DNA from: Spiro-02 sp034114085
Lineage (GTDB): Bacteria; Spirochaetota; Spirochaetia; Sphaerochaetales; Sphaerochaetaceae
Length of the DNA: 64,000 nt
Direction: 5' to 3'
Assembly: GCA_034114085.1 (NCBI GenBank)
Contig: JAXEWB010000045.1
Location: 1 to 64,000 of the forward strand
In this document: positions 1 to 7,655 of the stretch, in pieces
Layout of the letters: the number at the start of each line of letters is the position of its first letter
Numbering within the stretch: the stretch's first letter is position 1
Made by a program: the position numbers and the translations under genes
The notes under the pieces: generated by a model
Database searches by the model: none
The model's input: only the letters and a program-made list of their open reading frames with translations
What the model was told of the DNA's origin: nothing

Positions 1-126
1 GAGAAAACAACAACCCTGCTACCCCCCGTTATCACCACCGATAACAATTTGATAACAGCCCATCGTATAGGGCTGGATAATATGGACACATCAAATAATC
101 AAAAAAATGAGGTATCAAATTTATGA
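1..126 (+). CDS. Possible 3' end of a gene that starts left of the window
   Basis: Frame 1 is open from the first base to a TGA at 124-126, giving about 41 residues with no recognisable motif. The peptide is polar and Asn/Thr-rich, as the tails of mobile-element proteins often are. It lies just left of the att-like repeat, so it may belong to the neighbouring part of the same element. An open frame this short can also arise by chance. Confidence 0.25.
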   Translation, partial: EKTTTLLPPVITTDNNLITAHRIGLDNMDTSNNQKNEVSNL

Positions 127-170
127 AGCAAAATCCGTTAAATATGATGCCCAACAACGAGTGGGAGTAG
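126..170 (+). repeat. Att-like repeat, left copy, with 13 bp core at 158-170
   Basis: The core cgagtgggagtag at 158-170 is identical to 7777-7789. Upstream similarity to the right copy includes agcaaaa and a gtt-a block. In one frame the segment reads MKQNPLNMMPNNEWE then a stop, and an in-frame stop at 108-110 limits it on the left. Together with the arm-like repeats at 229-256 it looks like one attachment-site end of an integrative element. The recombinase is not in the window, so this is an inference. Confidence 0.5.
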
Positions 171-183
171 TTTCAGAGGTCTG

Positions 184-212
184 AAAAAGCCCGTAAACAC
201 CGGACTTTTTGA
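184..212 (+). terminator. Imperfect terminator-like hairpin beside the left att-like core
   Basis: An aaaaag-cccg arm pairs imperfectly with ccgg-acttttt, and T residues follow. The right core at 7777-7789 also has a terminator about 25 bases downstream, so the two sites share an arrangement. Confidence 0.35.
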
Positions 213-228
213 GGATTAAAGCCGTTCG

Positions 229-256
229 TGGCAACGAAATGGCAACATTTTTTCAT
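229..256 (+). repeat. Paired GTGGCAAC/ATGGCAAC repeat, possible integrase arm site (left)
   Basis: The segment cgtggcaacgaaatggcaac matches cgtggcaacaacatggcaac at 7657-7676 in 18 of 20 positions and is followed by an A/T run. Paired short repeats of this kind next to an att core are typical of tyrosine-integrase arm sites in Firmicute elements. The role is inferred; the repeat itself is directly visible. Confidence 0.45.
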
Positions 257-264
257 GATTCATA

Positions 265-309
265 AAAAGAGAGCTAACTGATTTTGATTAAGTCAGTTAG
301 CTCTCTTTT
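265..309 (-). terminator. Strong intrinsic terminator, 17 bp perfect stem
   Basis: Arms at 265-281 and 293-309 are perfectly complementary around an 11-base loop. On the minus strand T residues follow the stem, so it terminates the minus-strand gene ending at 324. The A/T-rich ends suggest it could work in both directions. Confidence 0.85.
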
Positions 310-323
310 ATTTCAGTAGGTAA

Positions 324-554
324 TTATGTTTGACCTTCTTCTGCTTTCTCGATAAAGAAATCCGCATCACTCGGACGGATATCCCAGTATTTAATTAAAA
401 GCTCTTTTACTTTATCCTTCTTTACTTTCGCTTCAAGCATTGCGGAAGCTGCTTTCAGAATGTTGTCTCCTGTGTTTTCAAAGACAGCGGTGTCTATCTC
501 ATCTTGGCGCATAACTCGATTATGAGCTTGAAAATCCTTCAGCCAACTTGACAT
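324..554 (-). CDS. Small hypothetical protein, 76 aa, in operon with an XRE regulator
   Basis: ATG at 554 is preceded on the minus strand by ggaggatcaact, a good ribosome-binding site. The 76-residue product is soluble and Lys/Asp/Glu-rich with no membrane segment, and I do not recognise its family. It lies 63 bases downstream of the XRE regulator gene, on the same strand, and a strong terminator follows it, so the two form a short operon. Its position next to an accessory-element repressor suggests an element maintenance role, such as an antitoxin-like, anti-repressor or metallopeptidase-partner protein. The sequence does not choose between these. Confidence 0.65.
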   Translation of the reverse strand: MSSWLKDFQAHNRVMRQDEIDTAVFENTGDNILKAASAMLEAKVKKDKVKELLIKYWDIRPSDADFFIEKAEEGQT

Positions 555-617
555 AGTTGATCCTCCATTTTACCGTTTATCCTTTTTGATTTCTCTGACC
601 AGCATATCGCTGAGTCC

Positions 618-1097
618 CTACGAGGGAGTAACTTTGTGCCACTGCCCAGAGGTATCGTATTCAGGATAGTGATACCGCCAACGGTCGTATTCCTCTTGTG
701 TGATTTCTCCCGCTTTCAACATAGCAGCGGCTTGACGCCAAGCGCACAGCATTTCATGAAGCATGGCAGCATCCTTGCCTTTGGACACATCCACACGGAG
801 ATGGACTTCATCGTCGCACTCACAGACTTTCAAACCGTATCTATCCTCGAGTGTGAATAAGGTATGCATCAGACCGATATAGGAATCAATGTCCGGCACA
901 GCTAATGCCTGCAGAGATACATCAAGTACCTGAGCAAGAGAAGCAGTCAGATCCGCTTTGGGTGTTCTTGTCCCTGTTTCGTACTGTGCCAACCGAACAT
1001 CGGCTGATTTTTCCGGAAAGCCCAAAACGGTTCCAAGATATTTCTGCGTCATACCTCGCAATGTTCTGAAAAAATGGATGCGCTCACCAATCGCCAT
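618..1097 (-). CDS. XRE-family transcriptional regulator
   Basis: The product is 159 residues from ATG 1097; a TTG at 1112 is the alternative start. A lambda-repressor-type helix-turn-helix spans roughly residues 3-65, with recognisable IGERIHFFRTLRGMTQ and the Q-E-G-R-P region of this fold. The C-terminal half is a small acidic domain with a tail rich in Trp and Tyr. The gene diverges from the primase-like fragment at 1262, and both have near-consensus promoters in the 165-base intergenic region. That layout is typical of a repressor controlling its own and a divergent mobile-element operon. It is likely autoregulated through a site in this interval. Confidence 0.8.
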   Translation of the reverse strand: MAIGERIHFFRTLRGMTQKYLGTVLGFPEKSADVRLAQYETGTRTPKADLTASLAQVLDVSLQALAVPDIDSYIGLMHTLFTLEDRYGLKVCECDDEVHLRVDVSKGKDAAMLHEMLCAWRQAAAMLKAGEITQEEYDRWRYHYPEYDTSGQWHKVTPS

Positions 1098-1133
1098 AAT
1101 AGCCAACTCCAATCTTCTAGTATCTTCCCAAGA

Positions 1134-1162
1134 AGTATAGCAGATATGTTTAGTACAGTCAA
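1134..1162 (-). promoter_or_regulatory. Sigma70-type promoter of the XRE operon
   Basis: On the minus strand TTGACT (1162-1157) and TATACT (1139-1134) are separated by exactly 17 bases, and the XRE start codon lies about 35 bases downstream of the -10. This is a near-consensus promoter. Confidence 0.75.
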
Positions 1163-1206
1163 GAGCAATCTAACTATATTTGTTTAATATTTTCTTCTAA
1201 ACCGCC

Positions 1207-1266
1207 TTGACTTAAACATAATAGTATAGTATAATGAGCATTCACTAAGCAAAATAGCTTAGTGAA
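1207..1266 (+). promoter_or_regulatory. Sigma70-type promoter with a perfect inverted repeat at the start site
   Basis: TTGACT (1207-1212) and TATAAT (1230-1235) are 17 bases apart. At the expected start site lies a perfect 10 bp inverted repeat, ttcactaagc (1241-1250) and gcttagtgaa (1257-1266), with a 6-base spacer. The repeat could be the operator of the divergent XRE regulator or a 5' RNA hairpin. Binding is an inference. Confidence 0.7.
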
Positions 1267-1645
1267 TCAAGCGACTGCCGCACACCGCAGGTCTGGTGTG
1301 TCCGCCCGGGCAAATCGGATGGCGGCCAGAAAGTATCCGACACTAAATAAGTATTACTATGCAAAAAAGGAGCTTTGGAAAAGGCCGCTAGACCCATTAT
1401 TGGAGAAAATCGCCGCTGTTCTTACCGAGGATAATCCGATATGGAACGGCAGCGCAACGGAGCTGGCAGCCCTGCTTCTAGAAGATATGCAGCCCAACAT
1501 TCTAACTCGGCGGCTCAATGTCAAGGCTGGTGAATTGCGGAACAAATATCAGATTGACTACTCCATAAAGCGTACCCGGAACGGGAGTGCAATCTACAAA
1601 GCTGCAATAGAAATTGTAGGCGGTGAACAATACCGCGAGCGGTAG
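1262..1645 (+). pseudogene. Primase/helicase-like C-terminal fragment of a mobile element
   Basis: A 127-residue frame opens at a GTG inside the promoter hairpin without a clear ribosome-binding site; an internal ATG is at 1319. The C-terminal 80 residues resemble the tail of element-encoded primase/helicase proteins, with a D-P-L-L-E-K-I start, a W-N-G-S-A-T-E-L block, a P-N-I-L-T-R-R-L-N block and a terminal R-T-R-N-G-S. Such tails form a winged-helix module. The catalytic part is absent and the start is poor, so I read it as a truncated remnant. The name rests on this resemblance only. Confidence 0.45.
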
Positions 1646-1687
1646 AATTAAAAGACCGCAAAAAAAGCGGGAAAAGAAAGGAGTCCC

Positions 1688-1743
1688 ATGGCGGACGTGG
1701 TATCATTGGTTCAACAACAAATCAAGGAGACACACGACAAGCC
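1688..1743 (+). pseudogene. Truncated start of an unrecognised element gene
   Basis: ATG 1688 follows a strong aaaggagtccc ribosome-binding site, and the frame starts with M-A-D-V-V-S-L-V-Q-Q-Q before it runs into GC-rich IS30-like sequence. The abrupt compositional change near 1744 suggests that an insertion or deletion cut the gene here. Confidence 0.35.
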
Positions 1744-2175
1744 ATGGGACGGAACAAGTGTAGCACGCCGACGGTGTGCGCGCATAGCCATTTCACGTGG
1801 GCCGAGCGGCTGCGGTTGCAGGGATGGTGGAAGGGGACGAAAAGCGAAGGGCGCATCCGCAACAGGCGGGTGCTGGGACAATTGCTGCACAAGAGCGAGA
1901 GGACCATCCGCCGCGAGCTTGCGAGGGGCTGGGTGAAACACGACAGGGGCAACCCGCCGTTCGAGGTGTGGGAGTACAACGCGCAGTACGCCCACGACCG
2001 TGCGACGGAGGCGCACGGCTCGAAGGGGCCGCAGTACAAGATCGGGCACGACCGGACGCTGTGCCGCGCCATAGGCGCGCTGGTCAAGCTCTGCCCCTTC
2101 GAGGCGCTGGCCCGCGACTTCAAGGACGACGCCAGGATACTGTCCTTCATCCGCCCTGGAACCTGCCTCATGGAG
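1744..2175 (+). pseudogene. IS30-family transposase, N-terminal fragment
   Basis: About 140 residues match the start of IS30-type transposases. An HFTWAERLRLQGWW segment and an LLHKSERTIRREL helix-turn-helix (near residues 49-62) are followed by the typical Y-N-A-Q-Y-A-H-D spacer. The integrase-like catalytic domain with its DDE residues is missing, because the frame ends in sequence resembling a relaxase gene. The segment is much richer in GC than its surroundings, which marks it as foreign. I could not define terminal inverted repeats. It cannot encode an active transposase. Confidence 0.7.
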
Positions 2176-2280
2176 TGTTGAGATTATGCCGGACATTTTA
2201 CTTTACAGAAAACGGGCGGTGAACAATACATCCTCTCGGCAGTCATGCACGCAGATGAACGCAACCGTGCTAACCTTTAA
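2170..2280 (+). pseudogene. MobV (Pre/Mob) relaxase internal fragment
   Basis: In the frame read from about 2170, after a stop, the sequence contains GGEQYILSAVMHADERNRA, a signature block of MobV plasmid-recombination/mobilisation relaxases just before their H-Y-H-L-H metal site. The frame then stops at 2278-2280, so the His motif is lost. Only some 30 residues survive. It shows that the element was once mobilisable. The join with the IS30 fragment is near 2170. Confidence 0.55.
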
Positions 2281-2392
2281 AATCAAAAACGGGCGGTTTG
2301 GCTTCAAGCTGACCGCTCCTTATAGTGATGAACGCCGGAGGGCTGCGAGTGAGCAGGCTAAGAAGAATACAGAAAATCTCCAAAGAAACTAA
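2254..2392 (+). CDS. Possible small ORF, 45 aa
   Basis: ATG 2254 opens a basic, charged 45-residue frame that ends just before a strong terminator. It overlaps the relaxase remnant in another frame and has no convincing ribosome-binding site. The C-terminal segment is helical and Lys/Glu-rich. I do not recognise it, and it may be the altered tail of an element gene. Confidence 0.25.
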
Positions 2393-2403
2393 TCTGACAG
2401 ATG

Positions 2404-2442
2404 CCGTCCGTGAGAGAAATCTCACGGGCGGTGTTTCTTTTT
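2404..2442 (+). terminator. Intrinsic terminator ending the mobile-element remnant
   Basis: The arms ccgtccgtgaga and tctcacgggcgg pair with one G-T wobble around a GAAA loop, and gtgtttcttttt follows. It separates the element debris from the defence genes. Confidence 0.85.
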
Positions 2443-2576
2443 ACCACAACATGAGAAAGCTACATTTTCCTAATTGAACCACATCTCCAAATATGCAATA
2501 CTATTCTTAAATTCAGCGAAGGCTGATTAGCAATCATCAAAATATGAAATTTAGACTTGCTATTGGAGTGAAACTC

Positions 2577-2789
2577 ATGACTGTGAGTTATAAGAAATTA
2601 TGGAAGCTGTTGATTGATAAGGATATGAAAAAGAAAGACTTATGTGCAGCAGCAGGAATCAGCCATGCATCAATGGCCAAGCTTGGCAAGAGTGAAAACG
2701 TAACAACCGATGTCCTAGTAAAGATATGCACAGCCTTACAATGTGATATTGGGGATATTATGGAACTGACATCAGGTACGACAACATGA
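2577..2789 (+). CDS. Small XRE/Cro-type regulator (YozG-like)
   Basis: The product has 70 residues from ATG 2577, which is preceded by ggagtgaaactc; an upstream ATG at 2544 lacks such a site. Nearly the whole protein is one helix-turn-helix domain: Y-K-K-L-W-K-L-L-I-D, K-K-D-L-C-A-A-A-G-I-S and a C-terminal C-D-I-G-D-I-M-E-L end typical of the small Cro/YozG group. It lies 84 bases upstream of the restriction-modification gene on the same strand. It is a good candidate for the controller protein that delays or limits expression of that enzyme, although this is an inference from position. Confidence 0.8.
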   Translation: MTVSYKKLWKLLIDKDMKKKDLCAAAGISHASMAKLGKSENVTTDVLVKICTALQCDIGDIMELTSGTTT

Positions 2790-2873
2790 AAGATAATGCG
2801 CATAGTGGACAGGCTTTGTACTCATTGACGAGCCATATTTAGCGATGTACTCAATTGATTAGCGAGGGAACAA

Positions 2874-5800
2874 ATGATGTATATTGAACAATACAATCAG
2901 CTCAATCGACAACGCACGGATTGGAAAACAGAAGAGGAAGTCAGATTAGGCTGGCTTACAGCATTGCAGAATGCGCTTGGAATTATATTCCATGCAGAAC
3001 GAGGGCGTTCCGACGCTGACTATAATCAGGTTATCATTGAGTTCAAGAATGTAGGTTTGTTTCATGGTAGCGTAGATAGTTTAAAGTTTAGAGAGGCGCT
3101 TGAGGAGCTGTCTCGATATATTCCTGCGAAGGCTCATGCAGAGGGGATGGATGTACAGCATTATCAGGGCATCGCTATTGATGGTGAGTCGATTGCGTTT
3201 GCCTACATTTCAGCCGAGGATAGAAGTATTATCCATGGGCCTATACTGCCCATCTCCCAGGCCAGTGTGCAAATGGTTTTTGAAGTGTGCCGTCAATCCT
3301 GTCGCAGGGCTTTGACTGCAACAAATCTAATTGAAGATTTTGGGCATGGATCGGTTGCCGGCGGGAGTCTTATGCAGGCCCTCTCTACTGCACTAGTGCT
3401 ATACCTTGACGACCAAGATAACAATAAAGTTAAAATGCTCTATCAGGAATGGAAAGCTTTATATGGTCAAGTTGCAGATCTCAGTTCTTTTCAAGTAGAC
3501 GCAATTATACATTCGATTGGCTTTACCTGCACCAGTACAGAACCGGATAAATTGTCACGCATACTTTTTGTGATTCATACATTTGATTCTATCATCATCA
3601 AGCTATTAGCTGCTGAAATTGTTTCTCGATTTACGGAACTGACGGCATATTCTGACTTTGCGCAAAATGCTATTTCTGCAAATAATTCTGCTTTTATCAC
3701 GCTACTCGATCAGGATATAGAACAGTCACAACTATATGACAGAGCCAATATTCACGGATTTGTGGAAGAGCCGTTATTTAGTTGGTACATTGATGTATGT
3801 ATTAGAAACACCTATCCAGACGTTGTGAATAGTGTAGTTACTTCGTTGAAGGATTCTTTAATCAAACTCTCCTTTTATCAAATGGATGACCTATCTCATG
3901 CACAGACAAATGACGTGCTAAAACGGTTTTATCAGGACATTGTACCTCAAGTACTGCGAAAGAGCTTGGGAGAATTCTATACGCCGGATTGGCTTGTCGA
4001 TGTGGCGTTGGACAAAGTGGAAGGCCAATTTGATGAACTTAAATTCTTGGATCCTACATGTGGTTCTGCCTCATTCCTTCTTGCTATTATTAAAAGGATT
4101 CGAACAAACTCTGAATTGCCAGCTGTGGAATTGCTGCAAAGAATCACTCAAAACGTATGGGGCTTTGATTTAAATCCTTTGGCAGTACAGACGGCTCGCG
4201 TAAACTACTTGATTGCAATTTCTGATTTGATTGCTGAAGTTCCGGGGATAGATATAGAAATACCTATACTGCTGGCAGATGCAATCTATGCTCCGGCTCC
4301 CGATAACGAGGGAGATACAAGTGTTGTCAATTATGTTATCGGAAGTGATGTAGCTGATCTGACTATAACTTTGCCCACAGCATTAGCACAAAGCAGAGAG
4401 CGGCTTGATACTGTTTTTTTAATTATGAGCGAATGCGTAGAACGCAATATAGACTCCCTTCCTATGTTGGATAGATTGATCGCGTGTAATGCGATTACTT
4501 TAGAAGAAAGGGATTTATGGGAAACAATACTTTCTACAACATATGCACGCGTCTTAGATCTCCACAGAAGAAACTGGAATGGTATTTGGTTCAGAATTGT
4601 TCGAAATTATTTCTGGTCATCAACTGCAGGTGAATTTGATGTGGTAGTTGGAAATCCTCCCTGGGTTAGATGGTCAAAGCTACCAGAATTGTATCGAAAC
4701 CGAGTTATGCCAACATGCCGTCGATATGACATTTTTTCTCACACCCCCTTTTATGGCGGCAACGAGTTAGATATTTCGGGACTTATTACCTATACCGTTT
4801 CTGATAAATGGCTTAAACGTGGGGGGCAATTGATTTTTTTGCTTACGCAAACGCACTTCCAGTCGGCATCTTCCGAGGGCTTTAGACGTTTTCGCATCAA
4901 TGATCAGACATATCTGTCTCCGATGGTAATAGATGATTTGAAAGCCCTAAAACCATTCCCTGATGCGGCAAATAAAACAGTTGTCTTTGTCGCGAGGAAA
5001 GGTGAATCACGCCCAAATTTTCCAATTAATTACATCGTGTGGAATAGTATTCAAGGAGAGTCTCGAGCAATTCCAGACCATGCAACAAAACAGGATGTTT
5101 TGCATCGGACTACTCGCACCGCCAATGAAGCAACTCCTGTTCATGGAGATTCTTCCCCATGGGCAATACTGCCTCCCGGCGAGTTTGACACATGTCGTAA
5201 ACTAATTGGCAGATGTACATGGACTGAAGGCCGTAAAGGAATTACATGCGACCTTAATGGTGTCTATTTTGTTGATGTGATTAACATTTCGCACGATGGA
5301 AACCTAGTACAGATTGAAACAAGACCAGAAGCAGGACGCACAAATATTGGCCCCAAGCGTCGGTTTTGGGTAGAACCTACTCTACTATACCCTGTAATCA
5401 AAGGGGCTTCTGATCTGCAATCTTGCCATTACAACCCTCAACATGAGTTATATTCCATTGTTCCCAACAATGGAATTACAGCGACTTGGTTGTCTCAAGC
5501 AGAAACAGAAGTCGAGCAAAACAATCGACGACTATATGAGTATTTCCGCACATTCGAATCGCAGCTAAGGAACAGATCTACCTATCGGACCAGGATGCCT
5601 TCTGCACCGTATTATGCAGTATATAACGTTGGCCGATATACATTTTCACCATGGAAAGTTGTTTGGCCAGAACAACCTGGAAACAACGGGTTGCCTATTG
5701 CAGTGGTTAATACTCGGACATTGCAAGGTGTAGAAGAAAAAGTGGTTATACCTGACCATAAGATTTATTTTGCAGAGTTTAATGAAGCAATCAAAGCGTT

Positions 5801-6056
5801 CTACTTGTGCGGTTTACTAACTTGCAGTCATGTTCAAAGATTTATTACTAGCTTCCATATTATGATACAAGTGGGTGATATCTTCAAACATATGCGACTC
5901 CCTGAGTTTGATGCAACAAACGGACAGCACATGTATCTCGCAGAGTTGACTCAGGCTGCACACAATGAGAACGATGCAAATGTTAGGCAAGATATATTGA
6001 TGCAAATTTCTGAAATTGGAAATTCAATTGTTGAAGAGTGGATGCCGTCAGAATGA
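2874..6056 (+). CDS. Single-chain restriction-modification enzyme (type IIG-like, Eco57I-type methylase)
   Basis: The 1060-residue protein combines nuclease and N6-adenine methylase. Near the N terminus D47/D49 and E56-F57-K58 form a PD-(D/E)xK-like nuclease site. A helical linker follows to about residue 350. The methylase core has an LGEFYTP lead-in, motif I FLDPTCGSASF from residue 391 and the catalytic NPPW at 594-597, which indicates adenine methylation. The C-terminal 400 residues probably hold the target-recognition domain. Having all parts in one chain is typical of type IIG/IIL enzymes, and no separate S or R gene is seen. ATG 2874 or 2877 follows a gaggga site. The gene is AT-rich and stands upstream of Thoeris with its own XRE regulator. 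Confidence 0.8.
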   Translation: MMYIEQYNQLNRQRTDWKTEEEVRLGWLTALQNALGIIFHAERGRSDADYNQVIIEFKNVGLFHGSVDSLKFREALEELSRYIPAKAHAEGMDVQHYQGIAIDGESIAFAYISAEDRSIIHGPILPISQASVQMVFEVCRQSCRRALTATNLIEDFGHGSVAGGSLMQALSTALVLYLDDQDNNKVKMLYQEWKALYGQVADLSSFQVDAIIHSIGFTCTSTEPDKLSRILFVIHTFDSIIIKLLAAEIVSRFTELTAYSDFAQNAISANNSAFITLLDQDIEQSQLYDRANIHGFVEEPLFSWYIDVCIRNTYPDVVNSVVTSLKDSLIKLSFYQMDDLSHAQTNDVLKRFYQDIVPQVLRKSLGEFYTPDWLVDVALDKVEGQFDELKFLDPTCGSASFLLAIIKRIRTNSELPAVELLQRITQNVWGFDLNPLAVQTARVNYLIAISDLIAEVPGIDIEIPILLADAIYAPAPDNEGDTSVVNYVIGSDVADLTITLPTALAQSRERLDTVFLIMSECVERNIDSLPMLDRLIACNAITLEERDLWETILSTTYARVLDLHRRNWNGIWFRIVRNYFWSSTAGEFDVVVGNPPWVRWSKLPELYRNRVMPTCRRYDIFSHTPFYGGNELDISGLITYTVSDKWLKRGGQLIFLLTQTHFQSASSEGFRRFRINDQTYLSPMVIDDLKALKPFPDAANKTVVFVARKGESRPNFPINYIVWNSIQGESRAIPDHATKQDVLHRTTRTANEATPVHGDSSPWAILPPGEFDTCRKLIGRCTWTEGRKGITCDLNGVYFVDVINISHDGNLVQIETRPEAGRTNIGPKRRFWVEPTLLYPVIKGASDLQSCHYNPQHELYSIVPNNGITATWLSQAETEVEQNNRRLYEYFRTFESQLRNRSTYRTRMPSAPYYAVYNVGRYTFSPWKVVWPEQPGNNGLPIAVVNTRTLQGVEEKVVIPDHKIYFAEFNEAIKAFYLCGLLTCSHVQRFITSFHIMIQVGDIFKHMRLPEFDATNGQHMYLAELTQAAHNENDANVRQDILMQISEIGNSIVEEWMPSE

Positions 6057-6075
6057 TAATCTTACTATTTGTTTT

Positions 6076-6197
6076 CCTTGGCAAAAGCATAACAACAAAA
6101 ACAGACATCTTCAATTATCTGGATGATGGATAAACGCAAATAGTCCGAGCTAAATCTCATAAGCAAAACTGTTTATAACATGCTTAACAGGAGCGAG
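6076..6197 (+). repeat. Att-like repeat, internal degenerate copy between restriction enzyme and Thoeris
   Basis: The segment aligns over its whole 122 bases with 7656-7780. Shared blocks are gagctaaatc (10 bases), ataagcaaaactgttta (17 bases) and cttaacaggagcgag (15 bases); the GGCAA arm-like pair at the left is decayed. It lacks the final tgggagtag. Its aggag at 6189-6193 serves as the ribosome-binding site of thsA. It may be an older element end left behind when Thoeris was added, or a leader shared by cassettes. Confidence 0.7.
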
Positions 6198-6202
6198 AGA
6201 TT

Positions 6203-7060
6203 ATGAAGAGAATATTCAAATGGTACAATAACCTTTCGAAACAAATTCGGGATAGTATTATCTTTTCTGCAACTTTAATCGGAATTATCTCCACAATTTT
6301 ATCTATTCTTGGCGTTTCATTAGGGGATTGGAAAGAATCAAGTATCTGGCTTCGAATTAGTATTGTCCTCGGTGCATTTTTAATATTATGCGTTACTACA
6401 TATGTGATTAAAGGCAAGATATTTAGTGGTTTGGTAAACCTCACAATTCGGAAAACATCAGTATCTATTGGATGTGGAGATATTTTTGATTTCTCTGGCC
6501 TAAGAGTTATAGGCTGTGACACTCATTTTGATACCAGAGTTGATGATATTATTATATCAAAGAGATCACTACATGGACAGTTAGTTATGGAACATGGCAA
6601 CATAAGTGAAATAGAAGCGGCTGTCGAGACTGAAGCAAATAGGCTTGGATTGCAGAAAAATAGTGATGGTTTGTATGATTTTCCGTTGGGAACAATCATC
6701 CGTTATGATAGCAGTGTCGACAAGCATACATATTTAATGCTTGCAATGACTGAGCTGAATGCACAACATGAGGCACACACCAATATGGCTAAGTTCGAAC
6801 TAATGCTCATGAAGATGTGGAGAGAAATCAGCCGTGTCTATGCACTCAATAATGTGGCACTTCCTCTGTTGGGAACGGGTATTCCTAGATTTGATGATGG
6901 TCCAAAAGATAAGGAAGATTTACTGAGGTGCATGTTATGCACGCTTAACAGCAGTGGAGTAACCTTAAAATCAAAAGTTAAATTTCTAATATTTGGTGGC
7001 AATAATGACATCCCCCTATACGAATATAAGGATATGTTCCACTCAATATCAAGGAGGTAA
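6203..7060 (+). CDS. thsA: Thoeris effector ThsA, membrane-anchored Macro-domain type
   Basis: The 285-residue protein has two N-terminal membrane helices, at about residues 19-37 and 50-68, followed by a Macro domain from about 85 to the end (the DUF6430/ThsA Macro family). Visible features are an I-G-C-G-D-I-F start, V-I-G-C-D-T-H-F-D, and the phosphate-binding loop L-L-G-T-G-I-P. In type II Thoeris the Macro domain of such a ThsA binds histidine-ADP-ribose made by the TIR protein, and the membrane part then stops growth or kills the cell. That mechanism is family knowledge; the domain order is seen here. ATG 6203 uses the aggag inside the upstream repeat. thsB starts 3 bases after its stop. 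Confidence 0.85.
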   Translation: MKRIFKWYNNLSKQIRDSIIFSATLIGIISTILSILGVSLGDWKESSIWLRISIVLGAFLILCVTTYVIKGKIFSGLVNLTIRKTSVSIGCGDIFDFSGLRVIGCDTHFDTRVDDIIISKRSLHGQLVMEHGNISEIEAAVETEANRLGLQKNSDGLYDFPLGTIIRYDSSVDKHTYLMLAMTELNAQHEAHTNMAKFELMLMKMWREISRVYALNNVALPLLGTGIPRFDDGPKDKEDLLRCMLCTLNSSGVTLKSKVKFLIFGGNNDIPLYEYKDMFHSISRR

Positions 7061-7063
7061 GTT

Positions 7064-7627
7064 ATGTCGAACAGAACAGCGAATTACACTGCATTTTATG
7101 TAGTGGAGCCTTTCAGTGAATCTAATCTTGGAGCTAGTGCTACACCAGACTTTCTCTATTATAACCAGCTTCGGGCATGGAAAGGAGCAGATAGCGCCTT
7201 CCCATTTGTCGATGCTCACGCAAAAACATATAATGTACGTGATGGAAGCGAGTGGGAAACGTTAAAGAAAAGATTGCATGATCGGCTTAATGTCTCAAAG
7301 AACATAGTGCTATTCTTAAGCGCCAACACCAAAAACAGTCAGGCACTCCGAGAGGAGATTGACTACGGGATTAACACAAAGGGACTTCCTGTAATTGTTA
7401 TATATCCTGATTTCAAAGAAAAAACCGATATTTGGTGTTCAACAGGGATGCGAAAACAAGTATCAGATTTATGGGATAAACTTCCGAAGTTCAGAGATAA
7501 CATGGACAAAGTTGCTACGCTCCATGTTCCATATAAGAAAGCATTAATTACGAGTGCATTAAAAGATGCGGATTTCAAAGTGCAAACAATGACAAAAGCG
7601 AGATTGTATTACTATAAGCTTAATTAA
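7064..7627 (+). CDS. thsB: Thoeris sensor ThsB, TIR-like (DUF1863) protein
   Basis: The 187-residue product has the ThsB/DUF1863 fold pattern. It shows an N-terminal beta strand (T-A-F-Y-V-V), W-E-x-L-K-K-R-L-x-x-R-L, the strand N-I-V-L-F-L-S, and S-Q-A-L-R-E-E-I-D-Y-G-I containing the likely catalytic Glu at 97 or 98. L-P-V-I-V-I-Y-P-D follows. ThsB proteins sense phage infection and cleave NAD to make a signalling ADP-ribose derivative for ThsA. The start has a strong aaggagg overlapping the thsA stop, so both genes are translated from one mRNA. Only one ThsB is present, whereas some Thoeris loci carry several for different phages. Confidence 0.85.
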   Translation: MSNRTANYTAFYVVEPFSESNLGASATPDFLYYNQLRAWKGADSAFPFVDAHAKTYNVRDGSEWETLKKRLHDRLNVSKNIVLFLSANTKNSQALREEIDYGINTKGLPVIVIYPDFKEKTDIWCSTGMRKQVSDLWDKLPKFRDNMDKVATLHVPYKKALITSALKDADFKVQTMTKARLYYYKLN

Positions 7628-7655
7628 AGAACCAGCGGCATTTTTTATAAAGAGA

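Noticed and set aside
2874..6056. Methylase of a BREX (PglX) or type I system
   Set aside because: No pglZ, brxC, hsdS or hsdR gene is present, and an N-terminal nuclease motif lies in the same chain.
6203..7060. The first Thoeris protein as an ordinary ADP-ribose hydrolase of the Macro family
   Set aside because: The two N-terminal membrane helices and the coupled TIR-like partner fit a Thoeris effector better than a soluble hydrolase.
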